Assembly: GCA_902509695.1 (NCBI GenBank)
Contig: CABWYP010000009.1
Location: 1 to 32,205, forward strand
Direction: 5' to 3'
From: an uncultured Alphaproteobacteria bacterium
GTDB taxonomy: Bacteria; Pseudomonadota; Alphaproteobacteria; HIMB59
DNA length: 32,205 bases
This document shows, one piece after another, positions 1 to 9,197 of the stretch (positions within the stretch are counted from its first letter, which is position 1; the number at the start of each line of letters is the position of its first letter). The notes beneath the pieces are model-generated. The model saw only the letters and a list, made by a program, of their open reading frames with translations. It searched no databases and was not told the origin of the DNA. The translations under genes were made by a program, and so were the position numbers.

Positions 1-577
1 GAATTTTCTTCAAAAGTAAATTATATAATAAGAATTGAAGCATGTTTGATATCAGAAAAACTAAAACTAAATTATTAATATTTTTTGAATAGTCTAGTGT
101 TACAAGAATTATCAAGAATAACAATGGTATAACACAAATAATATTAGATAATTTATATTTATTCATAGAAATAAGTTGTTTTGCAAAAAAATAATTTAAA
201 ACAACAAAAGGAAAGCTTAAAAATAACATTTGTAGTAAGGTAGAAATATTTTTAATGTTTTCTAAAGTTGAAGAATATAGGAAAATATCTAATAACCATT
301 CAAAATTAATTATCATTAAGGTAGTAAATATAACAAGACATAAACTGATAAGTTCAATAAATTTTGACAAAGGTTTTAAATTATTTTGATCAGAGTTTAC
401 TTTATTTAAATATGGCGAAATGATAAAATTAAATAAAACAATTAATATACCTAAAAAATATAAATAAAATCTCAGTGCTACAATTAAATTATTATCGTCT
501 AATGTATTAAGATATATGAGGATAAGTATAAAAATAACCATACTATTCAATAAGATATATGAAAAATAATTATTCAA
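1..577 (-). CDS. Polysaccharide flippase (Wzx/MurJ-like), partial at window edge and apparently lacking its N-terminal half
   Basis: The minus strand is open without a stop from about 679 to base 1, too long for chance at this AT content. Translation gives at least six hydrophobic segments with short charged loops. The order (membrane segment, FYLYFLGILIVLF-type segment, ISPYL, then a long loop with a Lys/Asp/Asn cluster, then four more segments) resembles the second half of MOP-superfamily lipid-linked oligosaccharide flippases. There is no ATG before 541; the first plausible start is TTG at 577. Upstream codons to 679 still read like the charged linker between the two flippase halves (Lys/Phe/Asp rich). 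I therefore suspect the N-terminal half is gone rather than that the gene starts here. The gene runs off the left edge, so its C-terminus is unseen. It sits head to head with the glycosyltransferase at 613. Flippase-like membrane protein is fairly sure; truncation is inference. Confidence 0.6.
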   Translation of the reverse strand, partial: MNNYFSYILLNSMVIFILILIYLNTLDDNNLIVALRFYLYFLGILIVLFNFIISPYLNKVNSDQNNLKPLSKFIELISLCLVIFTTLMIINFEWLLDIFLYSSTLENIKNISTLLQMLFLSFPFVVLNYFFAKQLISMNKYKLSNIICVIPLLFLIILVTLDYSKNINNLVLVFLISNMLQFLLYNLLLKKI

Positions 578-612
578 AAAATTTAATAAGTCTTTTTTAT
601 CGAATTTTTTAA

Positions 613-1751
613 ATGAAAATTTTATTAGGATTTTTTTTAAGTTAGGTTTAATTAATAAAAAAGTTATAGATGTATTTCTTTATAACCATATTTTAAAACT
701 TAAACAAAAGTATCAAATAAGTTTTATTTCATCAACAAATTCGAGAAGTATAATCATTGATGATACTCAATATCATAATGATTATGTAAACCTCAAAAGG
801 TCCTTTGATTTATTAAATCTTTTATTAAATTCTTTTACAATATTAAAAATAATACTTAAGAACAAACCAGATTTAATCATTTCCATTCATCCAAAAAATG
901 GATTGATACTCTCATTTCTAAAGTTTTTTAATAAATTTAAATTTTTGCACATTATTACTGGTCAAATTTGGGCTGATAAAAAAGGTTTTAAAAGATTTCT
1001 ATTAAAATTAATAGATAAAATAATATTTATGAAAAGTAATTTTTTGTTATCAGATAGTCAAAATCAAATTAAATTTTTATATAATCAGGGTTTTTACAAG
1101 TATAATATTGATTGTCTACATAATGGTTCTATTTCTGGTGTAAATACTGGTTCATTTAATAAATCTATAAAAGATAAAAAAAACTTTCTAAAAAAAAATC
1201 TTTTTTCTCCAAATACCAAAATTATTTTATATGTAGGTAGAATAAATTATTCTAAGGGAATTTTATTACTCACTGAAGCATTAAAAGTTTTAAATAGAGA
1301 TTTTAATTATAATTGTAAATTACTATTAATTGGTGATGATGAGATTAATTTTAATGAGATTTTAAATAATAAATATAGTGATTATAAAAATGACATTATT
1401 CTTAAAAGTTACACTACTAATGTAAAATTTTATTACTCTATTTCTGATATATTCTGTTTACCAAGTTACAGGGAAGGCTTTGGTTTGTCTGTCATTGAAG
1501 CTAGTTCTTCTGAATTGCCAGTTATAATTTCAGATATCTATGGTTTAAATGACTCGATAGTTAATATGAAAACTGGCATTAAATTTAAGTCTGGTAATTA
1601 TGAAGATTTATTTTTAAAAATAAAATATCTTTTAGATAATCCAGATAAAATGTCAGAACTTGGCAGAAATGGAAGAAATTTTGTAAAAAATAATTACGAG
1701 TCAAAAGAAGTAACAAAATTTTTGTTTAATTATATTTCTAAATTAATTTGA
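613..1751 (+). CDS. Family-4 (GT-B) glycosyltransferase, one-base frameshift near the start
   Basis: The long reading frame to 1751 encodes a GT4 glycosyltransferase that adds a sugar to a lipid-linked glycan on the cytoplasmic face of the membrane. Signs are an N-terminal Rossmann-like half, KPDLIISIHPKNG near 870-900, TKIILYVGRINYSKG at the start of the donor half, and the EGFGLSVIEA nucleotide-sugar motif near 1471-1500. The only in-frame conventional start is TTG at 903, which would remove about 100 residues that clearly belong to the protein. The frame is open back to 570 but has no ATG, GTG or TTG. An ATG at 613 opens with MKILLGFF in another frame. Adding one T to the T8 run at 631-638 joins the two frames into about 379 residues, the usual family length. 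The 3' end overlaps the convergent HAD gene by 14 bases. Function class is confident; acceptor and sugar are unknown. Confidence 0.8.
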
Positions 1752-2427
1752 GAATATCTTTAACTTTTATATTTCCAAAATTTTCATAAATTAAATTTAT
1801 TTTTCTCGTAAAAGAATTCTTTAACTCCATTTTATGTATCCTATATTTTGAATTTTTTATAAAAATCGTCTTAAACCCCATTTTTATTGGCGTAATTAGG
1901 TCTACATTTAAATTATCACCAATAAATATTAAAATGTGCTTATCATATTTTTTTTCAATAAGCTTATAAATTTGAATATCTGGTTTTCTAAGACCAGTTT
2001 CCTCTGAAATATAAATATCATTAAAAAATTTATTTAAATTCAACTTATTAATTTTATTTCTTTGAGTAATCGACCTGCCGTTCGTAATTAAAATCAAATT
2101 TTTAAATCTTTTTTTAATTATTTCCAATTTATACATAACATTTTTGGTAGTTTTGATCTCTGGTGCGTGATTTCTGATAAATTTTAAAACAAAATCTTTA
2201 CGGATTTTATTTATCTTATTTTTCTTTATAAATTCTTGAATATGATTATCTATGTTATTGAGTATATCATTTTTGGTAAGTTTATATTTAATATCAATAT
2301 TGTGGGATTTTTTAAGGTGCTTTATAAGATATTTATAACCTGATTGCACAAAGTCGACTTCTTTAAAGAGAGTATCATCAAGATCTATGCAAATACAAAA
2401 TTCTTTAGGCGATAAAATCTTTGTCAT
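1738..2427 (-). CDS. HAD-superfamily hydrolase (phosphatase)
   Basis: This is a 229-residue HAD-like phosphohydrolase. Motif I is DLDDTL with nucleophile Asp15 and Asp17, motif II is ITNGR, the motif III Lys is in GLRKPD, and motif IV is IGDNLNVD, so all catalytic positions are present. The frame extends upstream to 2484, but the ATG at 2427 puts motif I at the usual distance from the N-terminus and overlaps the upstream ATP-grasp gene by only 23 bases; I take it as the start. The gene is cotranscribed with that ATP-grasp gene and lies in a polysaccharide locus, so a sugar-phosphate or nucleotide-linked substrate is likely. Its exact substrate cannot be read from the sequence. Confidence 0.85.
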   Translation of the reverse strand: MTKILSPKEFCICIDLDDTLFKEVDFVQSGYKYLIKHLKKSHNIDIKYKLTKNDILNNIDNHIQEFIKKNKINKIRKDFVLKFIRNHAPEIKTTKNVMYKLEIIKKRFKNLILITNGRSITQRNKINKLNLNKFFNDIYISEETGLRKPDIQIYKLIEKKYDKHILIFIGDNLNVDLITPIKMGFKTIFIKNSKYRIHKMELKNSFTRKINLIYENFGNIKVKDILKLI

Positions 2428-3349
2428 ATCTAAGCAATAATAATTTATCTTTGTGTTGATACATATTTCGAATAGCCTTGCCAAAAATATATTCGTTTAT
2501 TATGTTTTTAGCAAAATTATACCCTGCTTTATAACTTAGAGTACATCCTCCACCCAATCTAGGATTAATCTCAATACCATATATATTCATACTCTTTGTA
2601 TTGATTAATACTTGAACAGTTATGGGGCCTAATGCACCATGTATCTTTTTAAATTTTTTTAATAAAAACTTTGAAACTTTATAGTTTGTTACCGATTTTA
2701 TAACTTCGCCATTCCTTACATCTACTCTTTCCCTCGCGATTAGGTTTTTAAGTACGTGTTTTTTATCGTAATACATATCTACAGTAAATTCTTTATAGCC
2801 TGATATAAATTTAGAAAAAAAGTTTTTTTTGTTATCAATTAATTTAATAGATAAATAATTATAATTTTTTAAAACAGTAATATCTTTTGATCCTGATCCT
2901 AATATAGGTTTATTAATACATGGAAATCTTAGGTTATCTGCATCGTATATTTTTGGATATTTGATCTTTAATAAATCAAAAATTTCTTTTGTTAATATTT
3001 TGTTGTTAGTTTTTTTAATAAAATCATAATTAGAAATAATTATATCAATACCTAATTGGCTAAAAATTTTTCTTGATTTAGATAAAATTTCAAGCTCTGT
3101 ATCTATTGTAGGTATAATTAATTTGATATCATTTATAATTGATTCATTCTTCAATTTTTTTATGTAACTTTTACTATTACAATTTGGTAATTTAATAATA
3201 TTCTTATTTAGCCTGCATGTTGGAGCAAGACTTGGCTTACTATCCGCAAGATAGATATTAATATATTTGATCTTATTGGTTTCTTTTTTGAAAATATTTA
3301 TTAATTCTATCCTTCTTCCAGCTGATAAAATAAGTATATTTTTATACAT
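2405..3349 (-). CDS. ATP-grasp enzyme, carbamoyl-phosphate-synthase-like
   Basis: A 314-residue ATP-grasp ligase. The N-terminal pre-ATP-grasp fold begins ILILSAGRR. The central nucleotide-binding part has PCINKPILGSGS near residues 143-154, and the metal-binding strand carries GIEINPRLGGG at 258-268, where Glu260, Asn262 and Arg264 are the classic Mg-ATP ligands. ATP-grasp enzymes couple ATP hydrolysis to amide or thioester bond formation through an acyl phosphate. The gene is the first of a two-gene minus-strand unit with the HAD phosphatase and is divergent, with 19 bases between, from the PglC-like gene. Its placement in an amino-sugar locus suggests that it joins an acyl or amino-acyl group to a sugar amine. 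That role is inference; the fold is confident. Confidence 0.8.
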   Translation of the reverse strand: MYKNILILSAGRRIELINIFKKETNKIKYINIYLADSKPSLAPTCRLNKNIIKLPNCNSKSYIKKLKNESIINDIKLIIPTIDTELEILSKSRKIFSQLGIDIIISNYDFIKKTNNKILTKEIFDLLKIKYPKIYDADNLRFPCINKPILGSGSKDITVLKNYNYLSIKLIDNKKNFFSKFISGYKEFTVDMYYDKKHVLKNLIARERVDVRNGEVIKSVTNYKVSKFLLKKFKKIHGALGPITVQVLINTKSMNIYGIEINPRLGGGCTLSYKAGYNFAKNIINEYIFGKAIRNMYQHKDKLLLLRYDKDFIA

Positions 3350-3368
3350 AATATATAATAGAATTCTA

Positions 3369-3941
3369 ATGCCAAATCATAGTTACATTAAACAAAAAAA
3401 AATATTAGACTTTATTTTTGCAACTATATCTTTATTAATTTTATTAATACCATTAATTTGTATATTTATCTCAATTATTTTTTTAGATAGGATTAATCCT
3501 ATCTTTATTCAAGAAAGATCAGGTTTTAGTAAAATTAATTTCAAATTGATAAAATTTAAAACTTTTAAAAATGGCAAAATTACAAAACTTGGTGGTTTTC
3601 TTAGAAAATATAAAATTGATGAGTTGCCGCAAATAATAAATATCCTTAAAGGTAATTTATCATTTATTGGACCTAGGCCATTACTACCTGAATACAATGA
3701 CCATTACAGCAAAGATCAAAGTTTTAGATTTAATGTTATGCCTGGTATAACTGGTTTATCTCAGATTAAAATCAAAAGAACTAATAATTGGAATCAAAAA
3801 TTTACTTATGATACCTTTTACGCTAAAAATATATGTCTTAAATTAGATTTATTAATTATATATTTAACTTTTAAGTATTTAATTGAAATCATTATCGGAA
3901 AAAAAAAAGTAATTGAAGACCATACACCTTTTGTGAAATGA
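3369..3941 (+). CDS. PglC-like initiating phospho-sugar transferase
   Basis: A 190-residue monotopic phosphoglycosyl transferase, the short PglC-type form without the large WbaP/WcaJ N-terminal membrane domain. It transfers a phospho-sugar from a UDP-sugar to undecaprenyl phosphate and so starts glycan synthesis. Visible are one re-entrant hydrophobic segment (about residues 13-39), RSGFSKINFKLIKFKTF, the catalytic Asp84-Glu85 in KIDELPQ, FIGPRPLLPEY at 99-109, and the C-terminal PGITGLSQI with a downstream W..KF..D..Y pattern. The frame extends upstream to 3267, but that part is antisense to the ATP-grasp gene and shows no domain; the ATG at 3369 places the hydrophobic segment correctly. The stop overlaps the next start by four bases (ATGA), so it is translationally coupled to the aminotransferase. 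Confidence 0.9.
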   Translation: MPNHSYIKQKKILDFIFATISLLILLIPLICIFISIIFLDRINPIFIQERSGFSKINFKLIKFKTFKNGKITKLGGFLRKYKIDELPQIINILKGNLSFIGPRPLLPEYNDHYSKDQSFRFNVMPGITGLSQIKIKRTNNWNQKFTYDTFYAKNICLKLDLLIIYLTFKYLIEIIIGKKKVIEDHTPFVK

Positions 3942-5095
3942 GTTTACCCTATTCTAATTGGCCTAATTACGATCATACCTTAATTAAAAATATTTCAAAT
4001 ATAATTGCAAAAGGTGACGTTAACTATTTATTTGGTAAATTTGGAAAAAAATTTGAAAATGCTTTTTCAAAATATCATAATACTAAATATTCTGTAGCTG
4101 TGTCTAATGGAACAGTTGGATTAGAATTAGCTTTAGCGTCTTTTGAATTCAAAAGAGGTGATGAAGTTCTTGTAACCCCAAGAAGTTATTATTCATCAGC
4201 CTCATGTATTATTAGAAATAATTTAAAACCAGTATTTGTAGATATAGATCCTATAACACAAAACATATGTGTCAAAGATTTGAAAAAAAAAATTAATAAA
4301 AATTCAAAGTGTATTATTTGTGTTCATTTAGGTGGCTTACCTTGTGAAATGAATAAAATTATTCCTTTAGCTAGAAAAAATGATGTCAGAGTAATTGAAG
4401 ATTGTTCGCAGGCACACGGTGCTAAAATTAATAAAAAAATTGTAGGTAGTTTTGGAGATATAGGTGTTTGGAGTTTTTGTAATGATAAAATTATCAGCAC
4501 TTTGGGAGAGGGTGGAATGATTTCTACTAACAATAAAAAAACTTATGAGAAGCTATGGTCTTTAAAAGATATTGGAAAAAATTATAAAAAATTTTATAGC
4601 AACAATAATGGCTTTAATTTTAGATGGCTGCATGATTCTATTGGTACAAATGCCAGACTTACTGAAATCCAATCATATGCTGGTCTTTATCAATTAAAAA
4701 AATTAAATCAAATTGTCCATCAAAGGCAGCAAAATGCTAAATTACTTCATAAACAATTAAATGATATTCCTTGTCTTAAATTATCAATTATTCCAAAAAA
4801 CTATAGTCATGCTTTTTACAGATTTAACTTTTTATTTGATAGTAATTATAATTCAAAAACTCTTTCAAGAGATATATTGCTCAAAGACTTAAGTGATAAA
4901 ATAAATATAAGAGAGGGTTCCTGTCCAGAGATTTACAATGAAAAATTTTTTAAAGAAAACTTCACTTTTAAATGCCCTAATGCAGAGTTTGTTGGTAAAA
5001 ATTCGTTGTCAATACAAGTAGATCAGACTATATCTAAAAGTAATCTTCTTAGAACAGCAAATATCTTGAAGAAATATTTCAATAATAAATTATGA
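3938..5095 (+). CDS. DegT/DnrJ/EryC1/StrS-family sugar aminotransferase
   Basis: A 385-residue fold-type I PLP enzyme of the sugar aminotransferase family. It converts a keto-sugar nucleotide to an amino sugar, usually with glutamate as donor. Visible are SNGTVGLELAL (57-67, phosphate binding), EDCSQAHGA (154-162, the Asp that contacts the PLP ring nitrogen), and the internal-aldimine Lys184 in NDKIISTLGEGGM. Its ATG overlaps the PglC-like stop and its stop overlaps the dehydratase start, each as ATGA. With the PglF-like dehydratase immediately downstream, the likely substrate is a UDP-4-keto-6-deoxy-hexosamine, as for PglE; whether it is exactly that sugar is inference. Confidence 0.9.
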   Translation: MSLPYSNWPNYDHTLIKNISNIIAKGDVNYLFGKFGKKFENAFSKYHNTKYSVAVSNGTVGLELALASFEFKRGDEVLVTPRSYYSSASCIIRNNLKPVFVDIDPITQNICVKDLKKKINKNSKCIICVHLGGLPCEMNKIIPLARKNDVRVIEDCSQAHGAKINKKIVGSFGDIGVWSFCNDKIISTLGEGGMISTNNKKTYEKLWSLKDIGKNYKKFYSNNNGFNFRWLHDSIGTNARLTEIQSYAGLYQLKKLNQIVHQRQQNAKLLHKQLNDIPCLKLSIIPKNYSHAFYRFNFLFDSNYNSKTLSRDILLKDLSDKINIREGSCPEIYNEKFFKENFTFKCPNAEFVGKNSLSIQVDQTISKSNLLRTANILKKYFNNKL

Positions 5096-6876
5096 ATAAA
5101 AACTTAAGAACATTTATAATCCTTTTTTTTGATATTTTTTTAATTTTACTCTCAGCTAATATTGCATATTTTTTACGATTAGAGAATTTAGATTTAGATA
5201 TTTTAAATAATAAATATTTATTATTTTATTTAACAATTTATCTACTTGTATTTTTTTTATTTAAACTTAAAGAATTATCTCATAGATATTTTTCTTTAGG
5301 CCACACTAAACAATTATTTATACCATTATTAATATTATCTTTAATTTGGAGCTCTTTTCCAATTTTTGTTCAAATAGATGGATATCCACGATCTTTGGGC
5401 ATACTTACTTTTATACTATTCTTTATATTTTATATTTTTTCCAGAGTTGCAATTTCAAAATTACTAAATTATAAAAATGATAAAAAAAATATAATTTTTA
5501 TTGGCTTCAATGAAAATATCTATGATTTAATTTCTGCTTATACTAAAAGATATAAAGTTTCTTCTATATTTATATCTGAGAATGAGACATTAAATTATAA
5601 AAATATTTTAGGTATTCCTATTAGAAAGCTAGATAGACTTTTAAATTTTTTGAACGATAACAATATTGATCAAATAATCATTGATCAAAACTTTTTCAAA
5701 AATTCAATAATTAAAAACTTATTATTAAATTTAGATCAATATAGAGCAAAAATTTTATCTATTAACTCTGATAGTCAATTAAGCGTTGCTGATGTTCAAC
5801 AAGTTGAAATTGATGATATTATATTTAGAGGTATCACTGATTTAAAATTTTCTGGAAGTTTTGAAAAAAAAGATATTATACTTATTTCGGGTGGGGCGGG
5901 CAGCATCGGTTCGTCTATAATCAAGCAAATTTTAAATCAATTTAATGTTAAAAAGATTATTTGTATCGATATGTCTGAAAATAATATTTATAAAATTCAA
6001 CAGGACATAAATAATGAAAACATCGAATATGTAGTTGGTGACATAAATGACAAGAAATTAATAACTTATATTTTCAATAAATATAATATTACTACAATTT
6101 TTCATACAGCGGCATATAAACATGTACCAATAATGGAATATAACCTCTATCAATCATTTAAAAATAATTGTTTAGGTACTTTGAGTTTAGTGGAGGAATC
6201 AGTTAAACATAATATTGAAAAGTTTATCTTTGTATCTTCTGACAAAGCAGTTAGACCTACGAATGTTATGGGTCTATCAAAAAGATTATCTGAGTCTATA
6301 ATTGATCATTATCAACAAAAATTTAGAGAAAATAAGATAAATACAAAGTTTTCTATTGTGAGGTTTGGAAATGTCTTAGAGTCATCTGGTTCTTTGATTC
6401 CATTACTCAGGTCACAGATCCTCAAAGGGGGGCCAGTAACTATTACACATAAAGATGTAATAAGATATTTTATGACATTATCAGAGGCTGCTCACTTAGT
6501 CATTGAGTCATCCTTTATGACTACAGGATCTGAAATTTATTTATTTGATATGGGTGAGCCTATAAGAATCATTGATTTGGCAAGAAGAATGGTCAATTTA
6601 TATGGACGACAAATAAAAACTGATACAAATAAGGAGGGTATTGATATTGAGTATATTGGTTTAAGGCCTGGCGAAAAACTTTATGAAGAATTACTAGTTG
6701 ATCATAAATCACTCAAAACTAAAAACGATAACATATACATATCGCAAGAAAAAAGAGTATCTTCACCAAATTATGATAAATATATTAAGTTTTTAAATAG
6801 TGATTTAACAAAAATAACACACTCCGATTTAATTGATATATTTAAAGATGATTATGCTAAATATTTTAAAAAATAA
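5092..6876 (+). CDS. Membrane-bound UDP-sugar 4,6-dehydratase (PglF/FlaA1/CapD-like)
   Basis: A 594-residue enzyme with the full architecture of the large NDP-sugar dehydratases. Four N-terminal membrane helices (about 7-28, 42-58, 74-94, 101-122) are followed by a CoA-binding-like Rossmann domain (about 132-235) and a catalytic short-chain dehydrogenase domain from about 258. GGAGSIG (267-273) binds NAD. SSDKAVRPTNVMGLSKR (382-398) carries the active-site Asp-Lys pair and the Met that replaces the usual Tyr in this family. It makes UDP-4-keto-6-deoxy sugars from UDP-GlcNAc or a relative. It is coupled by ATGA to the aminotransferase, giving a dehydratase-aminotransferase pair, and it overlaps the next gene. 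Full length is typical of the family; retaining versus inverting chemistry cannot be decided by eye. Confidence 0.9.
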   Translation: MNKNLRTFIILFFDIFLILLSANIAYFLRLENLDLDILNNKYLLFYLTIYLLVFFLFKLKELSHRYFSLGHTKQLFIPLLILSLIWSSFPIFVQIDGYPRSLGILTFILFFIFYIFSRVAISKLLNYKNDKKNIIFIGFNENIYDLISAYTKRYKVSSIFISENETLNYKNILGIPIRKLDRLLNFLNDNNIDQIIIDQNFFKNSIIKNLLLNLDQYRAKILSINSDSQLSVADVQQVEIDDIIFRGITDLKFSGSFEKKDIILISGGAGSIGSSIIKQILNQFNVKKIICIDMSENNIYKIQQDINNENIEYVVGDINDKKLITYIFNKYNITTIFHTAAYKHVPIMEYNLYQSFKNNCLGTLSLVEESVKHNIEKFIFVSSDKAVRPTNVMGLSKRLSESIIDHYQQKFRENKINTKFSIVRFGNVLESSGSLIPLLRSQILKGGPVTITHKDVIRYFMTLSEAAHLVIESSFMTTGSEIYLFDMGEPIRIIDLARRMVNLYGRQIKTDTNKEGIDIEYIGLRPGEKLYEELLVDHKSLKTKNDNIYISQEKRVSSPNYDKYIKFLNSDLTKITHSDLIDIFKDDYAKYFKK

Positions 6877-8092
6877 TTTTTCTTTATCTAATTTAAGAAT
6901 AATTAATTTTGTAATATTTTTATTATTTTTATTCCCAATATCAATTATTAGTGGTCCTTTTTTACCTGATTTAATTTTATCAGTAATTGCTTTTATAGGT
7001 TTAATTCTATATTTAAAAAAAGAAATAAAAATACCATTTTATAATGGAATAATTTTTTTATGGATTTTTTATTTCTTTGCAATTATTTCCTCTCTGTTAT
7101 CTAATGATATAATCTATTCATTAGATTATTCTTTATTTTATTTTAGATTTATAATTTTTTCTCATTTTTTTGTTTTTTTATTAATAGAGTATCCAAAGAT
7201 CAAATTTTTATTTTTAAAAGGTATAATAACTTCATTATTTATTATGATTATTTATTCATCAATAGAGTTAATCATATACTTTAATATGGATGAAATAGAT
7301 GGCATCAGGAGATTACATTTAATTTTTTCAGATGAGGAAGTGGTTGGTAGATTTTTTGTAAGTATGTTACCCATATTAATATTTTTTGTTTATGTAAATA
7401 AGAATAATATCAAGTCAAAATTTTTCAAATATTTTTTAACAATGATTTTTGTCTTGTCATGTTTTTTAATTATTTACTCGGGTGAAAGAGCTGCTTTATT
7501 ATCACTGATAATATTAATTTGTTTATATTTTTTAATTTTTATAAAGTTCAACAAAAATTTATCTATTATTTTTTTCGTTGGATCTGTGATTTTCTTATTA
7601 CTTAATATTTATACCAATCAAAGTATTTTAAATAGAACTTTACAAGATTTAGATCGAAATATTTCTCTTAATCCAGAAATTAATCCTTATTTCAATTATT
7701 CTTTAGTGTCATTAGAAATGTTCAAAGATAATCCAATTATTGGTAAGGGCCCTAAGATGTTCAGGATTTTTTGTCCAGATAATCATTACAATAATTATGT
7801 AGATATTTGTAATTTACATCCACATAGTATGTATGCTCAACTTCTTGGGGAAATGGGTGCAATTGGTCTAATTTTATTACTTATAGGTTTTGTTTATGTT
7901 AAGTTAAGTTATATCAAAAATATATTTATAAATAATCCAAACAAGTTATACTTATTTTCATCAGTTGGCCTAATAATCAATTTTTTCCCACTCATTCCTT
8001 CAACAAATTTTTTTAATAACTGGATTAACAGTTTGTACTATCTGTCAATAATAGTTATCATTTATTCTTTAAATAGAAATATTAAATTTTAA
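6848..8092 (+). CDS. O-antigen ligase / polymerase (Wzy_C-type) membrane protein
   Basis: About 414 residues, nearly all hydrophobic, with roughly a dozen membrane segments. The diagnostic part is the periplasmic loop: YSGERAALLSLI, then a stretch ending NPIIGKGPKMF and NLHPHSMYAQLLGEMGAIG, which is the Wzy_C/WaaL pattern with its conserved Arg and His. Such proteins polymerise lipid-linked repeat units or ligate the finished glycan to lipid A core; the sequence does not separate the two. A TTG at 6833 also opens the frame, but ATG 6848 or ATG 6854 is more likely. The gene overlaps the dehydratase by 23 to 29 bases and is clearly part of the same transcript. Confidence 0.85.
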   Translation: MIMLNILKNNFSLSNLRIINFVIFLLFLFPISIISGPFLPDLILSVIAFIGLILYLKKEIKIPFYNGIIFLWIFYFFAIISSLLSNDIIYSLDYSLFYFRFIIFSHFFVFLLIEYPKIKFLFLKGIITSLFIMIIYSSIELIIYFNMDEIDGIRRLHLIFSDEEVVGRFFVSMLPILIFFVYVNKNNIKSKFFKYFLTMIFVLSCFLIIYSGERAALLSLIILICLYFLIFIKFNKNLSIIFFVGSVIFLLLNIYTNQSILNRTLQDLDRNISLNPEINPYFNYSLVSLEMFKDNPIIGKGPKMFRIFCPDNHYNNYVDICNLHPHSMYAQLLGEMGAIGLILLLIGFVYVKLSYIKNIFINNPNKLYLFSSVGLIINFFPLIPSTNFFNNWINSLYYLSIIVIIYSLNRNIKF

Positions 8093-8102
8093 CAAATATT
8101 AA

Positions 8103-9197
8103 ATGGAATTTTTAAAAATTATAAATCAAAATTTCCTTGGTGTAGAATTAAGTCAATATTTATTTTTCTTTCTCTTAATATTATTCGCCATACTTTTTAA
8201 TAGTTTTATTGCTAATTTTATTGTTAATAGATTAAAAGTTTTTGTGAAAAAAACAGGTAATAAAATTGATGATAGCTTATTTAATGCTTTAATTCCCCCA
8301 TGTAAATTGCTTCCTTTGGTGATTGTTTTTTTCATGATATCTTTAGCTTTTGACAAGAATTCAAATCTTGGTTTTTATTTTGTAAAAATTAATAATTCAT
8401 TTGCCACAATCTTTGTTTTTTGGTTTATGCATCGATTGCTAATACCCTTTTCAATTTTTTTTGTTAAACTAGAAAATACCTTATCAAAGGCATTAGTGGC
8501 GTGGATTATTAATGCTATTAAATATCTTATTATCTTTCTTGGTGTGGCGGCTCTTTTAGAGACATGGGGTATCAAAGTAGGTCCAGTCATTGCTGGTCTT
8601 GGATTACTAGGCGTAGCTGTTGCTCTGGGTGCTCAAGACTTATTTAAAAATTTAATATCAGGTATCATGATTTTGATGGAAAAACGATTTCAAATTGGAG
8701 ATGTTATAAAAGTTCCAGGACATACAGAGGGAACTGTTGAACAAATTGGTTTTAGATCAACACTTATAAGAACTTTTGACTCAACACCAATTACATTGCC
8801 TAATTATATTTTTGCTGAGGCTCCAATATTAAATTTTTCAAAAAGAGAATTCAGAAGAATAAATTGGCTTATTGGCTTAGAATACAACTCAAAACTTGAT
8901 CAAATTAAAAATTTTACAAATTCTTTAAGTCAGTATATTGAAAATAGTAAAGATTTTACGGTAAATGATAATTTTAAATCATTTATACGATTAGATAAAT
9001 TTAATGATAGTTCAATTGATATACTTGTCTATTGTTTTACCTCTACAAATGATTGGGAAGAATATTTATTTATAAAAGAAAAATTAGCAATTTTTATAAA
9101 AGAAAAAGTTGAAGAAACTAATTTAAATTTTGCTTTTCCTAGTCAATCTGTTTACATAGAAAATTTTGAAAATAAAATAAATGAAAAAACTTCTTAA
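8103..9197 (+). CDS. Small-conductance mechanosensitive channel (MscS family)
   Basis: A 364-residue MscS-family channel that releases solutes upon hypo-osmotic shock. Several N-terminal membrane helices precede the pore-lining TM3, seen as AGLGLLGVAVALGAQDLFKN followed by the amphipathic NLISGIMILME. After that come the beta domain (FQIGDVIKVPG, GTVEQIGFRSTLIRT, LPNYIFAEAPILN) and the alpha-beta C-terminal domain. It starts 10 bases after the O-antigen gene and overlaps argF by 17 bases, so it is probably on the polysaccharide transcript although unrelated in function. Start ATG is at the natural position. The family assignment is sure; ion selectivity is not readable. Confidence 0.93.
   Translation: MEFLKIINQNFLGVELSQYLFFFLLILFAILFNSFIANFIVNRLKVFVKKTGNKIDDSLFNALIPPCKLLPLVIVFFMISLAFDKNSNLGFYFVKINNSFATIFVFWFMHRLLIPFSIFFVKLENTLSKALVAWIINAIKYLIIFLGVAALLETWGIKVGPVIAGLGLLGVAVALGAQDLFKNLISGIMILMEKRFQIGDVIKVPGHTEGTVEQIGFRSTLIRTFDSTPITLPNYIFAEAPILNFSKREFRRINWLIGLEYNSKLDQIKNFTNSLSQYIENSKDFTVNDNFKSFIRLDKFNDSSIDILVYCFTSTNDWEEYLFIKEKLAIFIKEKVEETNLNFAFPSQSVYIENFENKINEKTS

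Noticed and set aside
3509-3697. Open frame on the minus strand inside the PglC-like gene
   Set aside because: It mirrors conserved coding sequence of the plus strand and shows no domain or ribosome site.
8153-8590. Two minus-strand frames inside mscS
   Set aside because: Antisense to conserved membrane helices of MscS, with no family resemblance of their own.
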